A stretch of 64,000 bases of DNA, taken from contig NZ_JACJOF010000024.1 in NCBI RefSeq assembly GCF_014695395.1, forward strand, positions 1-64,000, given 5' to 3'. This stretch comes from Nodosilinea sp. FACHB-131. Its GTDB lineage: Bacteria; Cyanobacteriota; Cyanobacteriia; Phormidesmidales; Phormidesmidaceae. Positions 18,601 through 26,318 of this stretch are shown piece by piece; within the stretch, counting starts at the first letter, position 1; the number at the start of each line of letters is the position of its first letter. The position numbers were made by a program, and so were the translations under genes. The notes beneath the pieces were generated by a model. The model was given only the letters and a program-made list of their open reading frames with translations, had not been told where the DNA came from and made no database searches.

Positions 18601-19989
18601 CTATCGGGCTCCGGCTTTGGTTTTCATCGCCTGGGTGGCCAGGGTTTTGCCAAATTCCCAGGCGGCACCCGGCACCCGGTGGGCGTCGGCCACTACATCG
18701 GTAACGGCCTCGACAATCCAGCGGCGATCGCTCTCCTGCAGGGTCAAAGGCGGAATAAACTTGACCACATTCATGCCATAGCCCGCCACCTGCGACAAAA
18801 CTCGGTGGCGGGTAAACAGCGGCACCGTAATGATCTGAGAAAACAGGCCCCGGTTGGCGGTTTCGAGCATCTTCCACGACATTTTTAGGGTCAGGCTCTT
18901 GGGTTCGCCAAACTCCAGCGCCATCATCATGCCCAAGCCCCGCACTGCTTTCAGGCACTCGTACTGGCCCACCAAAGGCTGCAAATCGGCCACAATCTGC
19001 CGCCCCATCTGGGCCGCATGGTCAATCCAGCCCTCGGTTTCGAGCACCTCTAGGGTGGCTAGACCAGCGGCCATGGCCAGGTTATTTTTGCCAAAGGTGC
19101 TGCCGTGGACCACGGCGCGATCCATGCGGTTGAACACTTTGTCGAAGATCCACGACCGACAGGCCACGGCCCCCACCGGCACAAACCCGCCTGAGAGGGC
19201 TTTGGCCATGCAGAGCAGATCGGGCTCGACGCCAAAGTGCTCGACGGCCCACCATTTGCCCGTGCGGCCCAACCCGGTCTGCACCTCGTCGGCAATGAAC
19301 AGGCTGCCGTATTTGCGGCAGAGCGCCGCCGCCCCCGCTAGGTAACTAGCCTCCGGAATCCACACGCCGTGGCCCTGGATGGGCTCGGTGATAAAGGCAG
19401 CCACGTCCTTGCGAGACAGGGCCTTTTCCAGAGCGGCCAAATCCCCAAACGGCACTTCGATAAAGTCGGGCAGAAAGGGGCCGAAACCCTCACGAAAATG
19501 CGGATCCCCGGTGGCAGATAAGGATCCTAGAGTGAGGCCGTGATAACCCCCTTCGCAGTAGACAATCTTGCTGCGTCCGGTAGCGTGGCGGCTAAACTTA
19601 ATCGCCGCCTCAACGCTTTCGGTGCCGGAGTTGGCGAAGAAGATGCGGTCTAGTCCCGGCGGTGTGATCTGCTGAAGCTTTTCGGCCAAGAGCCCCGACA
19701 AAACCGACACATCCAGCTGCACTAGGTTGGGCAGTTCGGCGCTCAGCACATCCTGCAACGCTTGGACGACTTTGGGATGGTTGCGCCCCAGGGCAAAGAC
19801 GCCAAACCCGCTGAGCAGGTCGAGGTAGCGATCGCCCTGGTCGTCAAACAAATAAGGCCCCTCCGCGCGCACGTAGTGGCGATCGAACCCGATCGTTTTG
19901 AGTACGTTGACCATCTGCGGGTTGAGGTACTGCGCGTGCAGCGAGAAATTGTCTCGCTGCCGCTCGGCGATGCGATCGAGAATGTTCAT
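18601..19989 (-). CDS. hpnO: Class III aminotransferase, probable ribosylhopane aminotransferase HpnO
   Basis: This PLP enzyme of 462 residues has the class III layout: FFANSGTESVEAAIKFSR for phosphate binding, ADEVQTGLGRTG with the cofactor aspartate, and the Schiff-base lysine in MAKALSGGFVPVGA. HpnO converts the ribosyl head group of hopanoids to aminobacteriohopanetriol. The identification leans on length and on the neighbours hpnH, hpnG and shc. An acetylornithine- or other omega-aminotransferase is the alternative. It sits between the synthase-family gene and the sulfotransferase, with gaps of 37 and 8 bp. Confidence 0.83.
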   Translation of the reverse strand: MNILDRIAERQRDNFSLHAQYLNPQMVNVLKTIGFDRHYVRAEGPYLFDDQGDRYLDLLSGFGVFALGRNHPKVVQALQDVLSAELPNLVQLDVSVLSGLLAEKLQQITPPGLDRIFFANSGTESVEAAIKFSRHATGRSKIVYCEGGYHGLTLGSLSATGDPHFREGFGPFLPDFIEVPFGDLAALEKALSRKDVAAFITEPIQGHGVWIPEASYLAGAAALCRKYGSLFIADEVQTGLGRTGKWWAVEHFGVEPDLLCMAKALSGGFVPVGAVACRSWIFDKVFNRMDRAVVHGSTFGKNNLAMAAGLATLEVLETEGWIDHAAQMGRQIVADLQPLVGQYECLKAVRGLGMMMALEFGEPKSLTLKMSWKMLETANRGLFSQIITVPLFTRHRVLSQVAGYGMNVVKFIPPLTLQESDRRWIVEAVTDVVADAHRVPGAAWEFGKTLATQAMKTKAGAR

Positions 19990-20026
19990 GCACTAGCGGG
20001 GTAAAGGGGGGCGGTATGCGGTCTAA

Positions 20027-20872
20027 CTAGACTTTAGTCATAAGTTCGACCGATTTGCCAACGCCGAGCAGCGGCGTTACGATCGCCATCACATCGGCCC
20101 GGCTGAGCTTTTCTCGGCCCTGGGCCAGGGCATCGATTGTGGCCGTAGCCAGGGCGAGGGGAATGCGGCAAAACAGCAGGGCTGGCCCCTTGGGCAGGGC
20201 TTGAGTGTAGGCATCGGCCATCTTGAGGTTGCGGCGAGCGTAGTGCTGCATGTCATCCGCCGTCCAGCCATCCGGGAAAAAGTCAACGCCGCGATCTTTG
20301 TCCTCCAAGTGGTTGCGCAAAATATTCACCGATTGCAGGCCGCGCCCAAAGCCAATTGCCTCCATTCGGCTGGTTTCGGTGCCGTCGTACCAGGCCCAGA
20401 GGTCAGACAGCATCAGCCCCACGGCCCCGGCCACGCTAAAGGTGTAGCGATCGAGATCGGCTTCGGTTTTGATCCGCCAGTTTTGCTCGGCCCAGTAGGC
20501 CATGCGATCGGCCATCGCGGCAGTGGCGTCCCAGATCCGGGGGGCGATCGTGTCGGGGGCCAGCAAGGCCCACTCGCCGATGCGCAGGGTCACCTCTTCG
20601 AGCTGTTCGCCATGACCTTCTAGCCCAGTCGCAAAATCAGCCACCGCTGAGGATTCTGTGCCCGCTTGCAAGTTGAGGCTAATTTGGCGCAGCAGCCTGA
20701 TCTTGGTGCTGCCGTCTAGGGTCGGATGGTCTTCAATCTGGTCGATCGCCCGCATGCACAGGTACGCAGATGCCACCGCTTCCTGAAGCCCAGGAGGGAG
20801 TAAGCTGATCGGAATAAAGAATGTTCGGCTGGTCTCCTTCAGCAGGTCCAACGCAGATTTAATCGACGGCAT
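20027..20872 (-). CDS. Squalene/phytoene-synthase family protein (HpnC/D-like)
   Basis: This 281-residue, all-helical isoprenoid synthase-fold protein is the first gene of the operon with hpnO and the sulfotransferase. The first aspartate motif is intact (RAIDQIEDHP). The second, usually NI-R-D-xx-E-D, reads NILRNHLEDKDRG, so its first aspartate is asparagine. The family condenses two prenyl diphosphates head to head; squalene for the cyclase would be the expected product. At 281 residues it is shorter than a membrane-anchored squalene synthase and closer to HpnC/HpnD or phytoene synthase. With the altered motif the exact reaction is open. Confidence 0.85.
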   Translation of the reverse strand: MPSIKSALDLLKETSRTFFIPISLLPPGLQEAVASAYLCMRAIDQIEDHPTLDGSTKIRLLRQISLNLQAGTESSAVADFATGLEGHGEQLEEVTLRIGEWALLAPDTIAPRIWDATAAMADRMAYWAEQNWRIKTEADLDRYTFSVAGAVGLMLSDLWAWYDGTETSRMEAIGFGRGLQSVNILRNHLEDKDRGVDFFPDGWTADDMQHYARRNLKMADAYTQALPKGPALLFCRIPLALATATIDALAQGREKLSRADVMAIVTPLLGVGKSVELMTKV

Positions 20873-21270
20873 TGAGCGCTCTCCTCACGTTGCTTGGGCT
20901 TTCAACCATACTGGTTGACTTTGATTCTGTAAGCTTTAACAGAGCATTAACGGTGAATCAACCCGGATGGATGGTATCTGGGGCTACTAAGCATCTAGGG
21001 TACCTGTAGTCGGTTACTTAGCCACGGGCAGAATTACCCGCATCTTACACCGTCGGCCTCAGCGGCATGCCCTGAGCCAAAACCCCTAATGAAGATCGGG
21101 GTCTAAGCGGGCACAGTATGGGGCCAAAGACAACCGTTTTTGCCAAAATGAATTACGGTAGTTGGGTATCACCATCAGGGTTCGACGCATCAGCTGCCGC
21201 CGTGACCTAGGCTACTGGCCCAGTTAACGGTTATGCTGACGAATCCTCACCAATCGAGGAGTGAAGAGAC
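20873..21270. other. Divergent promoter region between the hpnO operon and hpnH
   Basis: These 398 bp separate two divergently transcribed hopanoid units, so promoters for both must lie here. I could not recognise a convincing sigma-70 box pair, operator or riboswitch. A ribosome site GAGGAG stands at 21255-21260, before the hpnH start. No open frame in the spacer looks coding. Confidence 0.5.
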
Positions 21271-22281
21271 ATGGCAATCAGTTTGCAGCAGGCCCTAGGC
21301 GTGGGGCAATATCTTGTCACCCAGCGCCTCAAAGGGCGCAAGCAATATCCTCTGGTGTTGATGCTAGAACCGCTGTTTCGCTGCAACTTGGCCTGCTCGG
21401 GCTGCGGCAAAATCCAGCACCCCAAAGAAATTTTGAAGCAGAACCTGTCTCCCGAAGACTGCTTTGCGGCGGCGGAAGAATGCGGTGCCCCGGTGGTTTC
21501 GATTCCCGGTGGGGAGCCGCTGCTGCACCCTCAAATTGACGAGATTGTGCAGGGCCTGGTAGCGCGCAAAAAGTTTGTCTACCTCTGCACCAACGGCCTG
21601 CTGCTCGAAAAAAGTCTCGACAAATTCACGCCCTCGCCCTACCTCTCATTCAGCGTGCACCTCGACGGCATGAAGGATCTGCACGATCGCTGCGTCGATC
21701 GCAATGGCGTCTTCGATATTGCCATCAGCGCCATCCGGGCCGCCAAAGCGCGGGGCTTCCGCGTCACCACCAACACCACCGTGTTTGAGGGCACTGATCC
21801 CCAGGAAATCCAGTCTCTGTTTGACTATCTCACCGAGCTGAAAGTAGACGGCATGATGGTGTCGCCGGGCTACAGCTATGATTGGGCCCCCAACCAGGAG
21901 CACTTCCTCAAGCGCGACCAGACCAAGGCGCTGTTTCGAGAAATCCTGGCTCCGTTTACGGCGGGCAAAAAAAAGTGGGAATTTAACCACAACCCGCTCT
22001 TTTTAGATTTCTTGACGGGGCAAAAAGACTACGACTGCACCCCCTGGGGCAGCCCCAGCTACAGCGTGCTAGGTTGGCAAAAACCCTGCTACTTGCTAAA
22101 CGAAGGCCATTACGAAACCTTTCAGGAGCTCCTCGACAATACCGACTGGGAGAAGTACGGCCACAAGAGCGGCAACCCTGAATGCGCCGACTGCATGGTG
22201 CACTGCGGCTACGAGCCGACGGCGGCAGAGGCGGCCATGCAGCCGCAGAATATGCTGCGCGCTATGGGTAGCCTGTTCTAG
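21271..22281 (+). CDS. hpnH: Adenosyl-hopene transferase HpnH (radical SAM)
   Basis: This 336-residue radical SAM enzyme couples 5'-deoxyadenosine to diploptene, giving adenosylhopane, the first step in side-chain elongation of hopanoids. The cluster motif is CNLACSGC (Cys38, 42, 45). It is followed by the SAM-binding segment [12 protein letters not shown], and the C-terminus has a conserved Cys-rich stretch ([15 protein letters not shown]). The length matches HpnH. The start is set by GAGGAG before ATG 21271. It is divergent from the synthase-hpnO-sulfotransferase operon. Confidence 0.95.
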   Translation: MAISLQQALGVGQYLVTQRLKGRKQYPLVLMLEPLFRCNLACSGCGKIQHPKEILKQNLSPEDCFAAAEECGAPVVSIPGGEPLLHPQIDEIVQGLVARKKFVYLCTNGLLLEKSLDKFTPSPYLSFSVHLDGMKDLHDRCVDRNGVFDIAISAIRAAKARGFRVTTNTTVFEGTDPQEIQSLFDYLTELKVDGMMVSPGYSYDWAPNQEHFLKRDQTKALFREILAPFTAGKKKWEFNHNPLFLDFLTGQKDYDCTPWGSPSYSVLGWQKPCYLLNEGHYETFQELLDNTDWEKYGHKSGNPECADCMVHCGYEPTAAEAAMQPQNMLRAMGSLF

Positions 22282-22344
22282 CTAGTAGCAGAAGAGCGAA
22301 CTGTATCCCCCTGAGTCGCACCGGCGGCTAGCCTTGGCCTTGGT

Positions 22345-23541
22345 TTAAGGCTGCTCGGCTACCTCTCGGGGCGAGCGGGTGAGCCAGAAGTGTAAGCCGC
22401 CCATGGCGATCGCCAAAGGCAGCATCAACAGGGGAATCACCCCCAGGTCCGACCGACTAGCTACCCAGCCCAGCCCGGCCGGAATCAGCGCCGCCCCTAC
22501 ACTGGCGGCACTGGTGGCAAAGCTCACGGCAGCGGGCACTAGAGCCGCTGGCAAGCGCTTGGGAATCAGCCAAATAATGGTGGGAAAGATGGCTGCCAGG
22601 GCAAACCCAACCAGGGGCAAGCTAATCAATGGGTTGGGCAGCTGCCACCAGCACAGCAGCCCGACCAGGAGCAACCCCAGGGACAGGGTGATAGTGCGGA
22701 TAGCGCCCAGCGATCGCAGCCAGTAGCCCAGCCCAAAGCGCCCCACCGTCAGCCCCAGCCAGTAGGCGCTAACGCTGTAGCCCGCTAGCAGCGCTGGCGT
22801 TGAGCGATCCATCACCTGCACGCTGTAGGCCCAGTTGCTCAGGGAGGCCTCAATTCCCACATAGACAAACAGAAACGCTCCAAACAAAAAGACGAGGGGG
22901 GTACGCAGCGCTTGCTTTAGGTGTGCCCCCGCCGGGGACTCCTGTTCGGCAGGTGGTTTCACCAGGGAGGGGTAACGGTAGACCAAGGCGGCGAACAGGC
23001 CCACCATCAGCAGGCTGATCAGGCTGGCCAGCACGCCGTAGACCTGCCGCCAGCTCAGGCCCAGCGCTAGCAGCGTCGTCGCAATGGCCGGGCCGGAGAA
23101 GGCCCCAATGCCGTAGAAGCCGTGTAGAGCCCCGAGCAGATGGGCGCTGCGAGCATCTTGCACCATGGCCGTGTTGATGCCCGCATCGATGAAGCCAATG
23201 CCCAGCCCCAGCAGGGTGCCCGCCGCCACCATCAACAGCCAGAACGGAGCCAGGGCATAGGTGAGCAGCGCTAAGGTCAGCAAACTGGCCGCCCCCAGCA
23301 GCATGCGCCCCAGTCCCAGCCGCTGACTCACAAGGCTGCTGGTGAGGGCTGCCGTGATGTAACCGCTGATTTGACTGACAAAGAGCAGCGTGACGGTGGC
23401 TGGGGTCAGGCTGTAGGCCGTCAAGATAGAGGGCAGCAAAACCCCTAACCCTGCTTCGGCAATGCCGATGGCAATAAAGGCGTAGAAGTAAATCGCTACG
23501 CCAATCCAGAGGGGCGGCAATGGCTTTTTAGCAAGGCGCAT
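22345..23541 (-). CDS. MFS transporter
   Basis: This 398-residue protein starts from ATG 23541, chosen because GGAGG lies 8 bp upstream; the open frame extends to 23664 without a good start. It has about 12 hydrophobic helices in two halves, with the family's loop-2/3-like segment LVSQRLGLGRMLLGA and a glycine-rich stretch AGTLLGLGIGFIDAGINTAM resembling FucP/YfkF-like sugar or drug transporters. It converges on hpnH. The substrate cannot be read from the sequence; sugar uptake or hopanoid-related export are both possible. Confidence 0.88.
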   Translation of the reverse strand: MRLAKKPLPPLWIGVAIYFYAFIAIGIAEAGLGVLLPSILTAYSLTPATVTLLFVSQISGYITAALTSSLVSQRLGLGRMLLGAASLLTLALLTYALAPFWLLMVAAGTLLGLGIGFIDAGINTAMVQDARSAHLLGALHGFYGIGAFSGPAIATTLLALGLSWRQVYGVLASLISLLMVGLFAALVYRYPSLVKPPAEQESPAGAHLKQALRTPLVFLFGAFLFVYVGIEASLSNWAYSVQVMDRSTPALLAGYSVSAYWLGLTVGRFGLGYWLRSLGAIRTITLSLGLLLVGLLCWWQLPNPLISLPLVGFALAAIFPTIIWLIPKRLPAALVPAAVSFATSAASVGAALIPAGLGWVASRSDLGVIPLLMLPLAIAMGGLHFWLTRSPREVAEQP

Positions 23542-23690
23542 AGACAATCCTCCAGAGATGCAGTAGGGCCAGGAGCGGCGATCGCAAGGTTTCAGGTTAG
23601 TCGGGCGCTGACGGCAACGACAACTGGGGGGATGGTAGCGATCGCCTGAGCGTCCTGGAACCATTAGGAGATTGCTGCCTTTTTTTCAGC

Positions 23691-23712
23691 AAAAAGCCCC
23701 ACCGTCTGGGGC
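23691..23712 (-). terminator. Rho-independent terminator on the minus strand
   Basis: On the minus strand GCCCCA pairs with TGGGGC around a five-base loop (23696-23712) and is followed directly by five T residues (complement of 23691-23695). It would end transcripts coming from the GH1-RmlD gene about 320 bp upstream and insulate the MFS gene. Confidence 0.65.
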
Positions 23713-23730
23713 CGGGTAAATCGCTCCTGA

Positions 23731-23976
23731 GCTGAGTCACTATCTCGGCGCGAGCTGACTTCGGCCTACTTCACCCGTTTGTCTGAGCGGGTGCAAGAGT
23801 AGGCTGAAGCCAGCCCCACCGCCTCGGCCCTAATCGTCACCGAAGACGGCCACTCGGTTGCCAACGCCGACGTGATTTCTTCAGAGCAAGGCAACATCAA
23901 ACGGCTGCTGGCCGACAGTGCCCTGGCGGAAGTAGCTGCGACCATCTCTACCCGGCCGAACGGCTCAGTACGTTGA
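23731..23976 (+). pseudogene. Possible gene remnant with an in-frame stop
   Basis: The plus-strand frame from 23731 to TGA 23974-23976 reads like protein (for example ALIVTEDGHSVANADV and IKRLLADSALAEVA) with third-position GC bias, but it has no start codon and is cut by TAG at 23800-23802. I do not recognise the family. It may be the tail of a decayed gene. The rest of the 23665-24035 spacer holds the terminator and nothing else I can identify. Confidence 0.35.
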
Positions 23977-24035
23977 TGTTGAGCCGATGTTGAGCCGCTA
24001 GGGAAAGGGCTTATTAAGAGACGAAGCCAATGTCC

Positions 24036-26318
24036 CTAAACCTGAACTCGATCGCACTCATGCAGATACTGGGCGATCGCCCGATCCAGATTTGGCAGCA
24101 AAATCCCACGTTCGCTGCTGAGCACACTATAGGCGGGGCGAGATGCCGCATAGCCAAAGCTGTCGATGGAGCAGGATTGAATGGCGGAGGCATCTAGTCC
24201 GGCGAGCTGCGCTGTTTGACGAGCGAGGTCAACCCAGGCGATCGCCCCTGGATTGGCTAGGTGCCAGATACCATGCTCTCCATCAATCAGCAAGTCAAGG
24301 CTGGCATTCACCAGATCGGGAACATAGGTGGGGGACACGATCGCATCCTCCGCCGCTAAAAAGGGCTGTCCTGCCTTCAGGGTGCGGAGGGCAATCGTCA
24401 GGAAGTTGTAATCGTCCCAGGGGCCAAAGAAAGCACTGGTGCGAATGACTAATGAATCGGGATGGTGGTGTAGCACCTGCCGTTCTGCCTGGGCCTTGCT
24501 GTGGCCATAGACGTTCAGCGGCGCGACGGGATCGCTCTCCAGGTAGGGCTGTTGGCGATCGCCATCAAACACCAGATCCGAGGAAAAAGTGATCAGCCCA
24601 ATATGCCGCTGCGCACAACTCTCCGCCAAAATAGCGGCCCCATCGGTATTAATGCTGCGGCACAGGTGAGACTCCCGCTCTGCATCATCGACGCGCACAT
24701 AGCCCGCCGCATTGATCACAGCCCACGGCTGCATCTCCGTCAGCACCTGCTCAACCATGGCTGGATTGGTAACATCCATATCCTGTCGACTCAGCAGGCG
24801 GTAGGGAATGCCCCGTACGTCACAGATGCGAGCAAAGGCTTGACCGAGCGTGCCGGTCGCTCCGGTGATCAGGAGGGGGGAGGGGGTGATGGGTGGATGG
24901 GTAGATGGGTGGGTGAGTGGATGGGTGGATGGAAAATTAGCAGAATCTTCTGAGGTGTGGGTATGGAAACAGGAAATAGGGGGATAGAGAAGCCGATCGC
25001 TCCGCTGCCACCAGCCGGGAACTTCCAGGAGGGGGTGATTGTAGGGCTCGCCGTGGGAGAGGTGGCGGAGCATGGTGGCGATCGCTGTGGGGCGGGGTGA
25101 GGGCGATTGCAGCGTGCTGTTGCATGGGGGGCGCACGTCAAAGACACCCGGCTCGTAAAAGCACTCGTCGCGGGTAACGAGGCTGTTCCAGTCGTAGGCA
25201 CCAAGAAGCGACCAGGCGGTGACGGCCCGCAGGTCTACCCCCTCCTGACGCAGGTGCTGAGCGGCATCCCAAATCTCCTTCAGCCAGCGCAGTTGTTCCT
25301 CCCGAGTGCAGCCCAGGTGAACTTCGGTGATGGCGATGGGCTGGTGGTAGCGATCCCACACTTCTTTCAGCAAAACATTGGGGGGACAAATGCCTTCCTC
25401 GCAAACCCGCACCGCTTCCACGTCAGCATATTGGTGCTTGCCGTTGCCGCCGTGGGTGTGGGGCGGGTAGCGATCGAGGCGTTCATCGAGGAAGCGATCG
25501 CTGGTCAAATAGCGATTAATGCCAAAAATGTCGGGCGGGCAGGGATGATCGAGAAACCAGTCTAAGTCCGATTCCTCAGCTCCGCTCTGCCGCAGATAGT
25601 TCCATAGTTCATGGCTACGATCCACCCGACCGCAGAGTAGATCAAAGGATAGCCATCGCCGCTCATTTTCAAAGGCAATTTGATAGCTCAACAGCGGCGT
25701 GCCAAACGTCTTGCCCAGATCTTCGGTCTGCACCAGTTTTGCCGCCGGGTTGATGCGACGAATGGCCTCCATGGACAGGGCAACCCCACGGCACTGATTG
25801 ATCAAAGCTCGAATAAAGCTCTGATCGTCCTGGGCATGGGGATACCAGTGGCCATACAGCCCGCTAAAGCGGGCGGTGGTCAGGGGTTCGTTGACTGGGG
25901 TGTAATATTCCAGCCAGGGGTAGCGGGTGGCAACGGCCTGGGCAAACTGAGCCAGGCCGTTGGCAAACTCCGGGTCTAACAAGCTGGTGTGAGGCGGGCC
26001 GCTGCCGTGGTGTACCAGGCCAACAATGGGACGAATCCCGATATCGTCCAGGTACGCTAACCGTTGGTCTGCCCAACTCCAATCGGCTAGCTCCGGGCCA
26101 TTGGGCGCAGTGCGCTCCCAGAGGACAGGATAGCGGATGGCTTCAATGCCTAAGGTGGCAAAGCAATCGAGGTCTTCTATGCGGCTATAGTGACCGTTGC
26201 GCTGAAGCTGATCGAAGTAGCGATCGCCCACCCGGTTCACGGTACATTCAACACCACCCCAAAGTTCTAGCTTGGGTGAAACTTGGTCTACACTCATCAC
26301 ACGCTTACTATTGCTCAA
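24036..26318 (-). CDS. GH1-like glycosidase fused to dTDP-4-dehydrorhamnose reductase (RmlD)-like domain
   Basis: The product is a 760-residue two-domain protein. Residues about 10-420 form a family 1 glycoside hydrolase-like barrel that keeps the acid/base motif (TPVNEPLTT) and a nucleophile motif (IAITEVHLG). Residues about 480-755 are an RmlD/SDR sugar-nucleotide reductase with LLITGATGTLGQ, FSSDLVFDGD and the YGHSKAQAE catalytic Tyr-Lys. A Thr-His-Pro-rich linker joins them. The C-terminal half would act on a nucleotide sugar; the N-terminal role is unclear. The start overlaps the glf stop by 4 bp (26315-26318), so it is the last gene of the GT-glf operon, and a role in surface glycan synthesis is likely. 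Confidence 0.88.
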   Translation of the reverse strand: MSNSKRVMSVDQVSPKLELWGGVECTVNRVGDRYFDQLQRNGHYSRIEDLDCFATLGIEAIRYPVLWERTAPNGPELADWSWADQRLAYLDDIGIRPIVGLVHHGSGPPHTSLLDPEFANGLAQFAQAVATRYPWLEYYTPVNEPLTTARFSGLYGHWYPHAQDDQSFIRALINQCRGVALSMEAIRRINPAAKLVQTEDLGKTFGTPLLSYQIAFENERRWLSFDLLCGRVDRSHELWNYLRQSGAEESDLDWFLDHPCPPDIFGINRYLTSDRFLDERLDRYPPHTHGGNGKHQYADVEAVRVCEEGICPPNVLLKEVWDRYHQPIAITEVHLGCTREEQLRWLKEIWDAAQHLRQEGVDLRAVTAWSLLGAYDWNSLVTRDECFYEPGVFDVRPPCNSTLQSPSPRPTAIATMLRHLSHGEPYNHPLLEVPGWWQRSDRLLYPPISCFHTHTSEDSANFPSTHPLTHPSTHPPITPSPLLITGATGTLGQAFARICDVRGIPYRLLSRQDMDVTNPAMVEQVLTEMQPWAVINAAGYVRVDDAERESHLCRSINTDGAAILAESCAQRHIGLITFSSDLVFDGDRQQPYLESDPVAPLNVYGHSKAQAERQVLHHHPDSLVIRTSAFFGPWDDYNFLTIALRTLKAGQPFLAAEDAIVSPTYVPDLVNASLDLLIDGEHGIWHLANPGAIAWVDLARQTAQLAGLDASAIQSCSIDSFGYAASRPAYSVLSSERGILLPNLDRAIAQYLHECDRVQV
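24888..24932 (-). repeat. Minisatellite encoding the (S/L)-T-H-P linker
   Basis: GATGGGTG-type units with an imperfect 12-bp period encode STHP, LTHP, STHP on the minus strand, exactly in the linker between the GH1 and RmlD domains. The array is in frame and could change length without damaging either domain. Confidence 0.75.

Noticed and set aside
18593-18958. Upstream extension of the sulfotransferase frame
   Set aside because: It overlaps hpnO on the same strand and translates to a Gly/Pro/Arg-rich sequence unlike the family; the ATG at 18592 fits spacing and homology.
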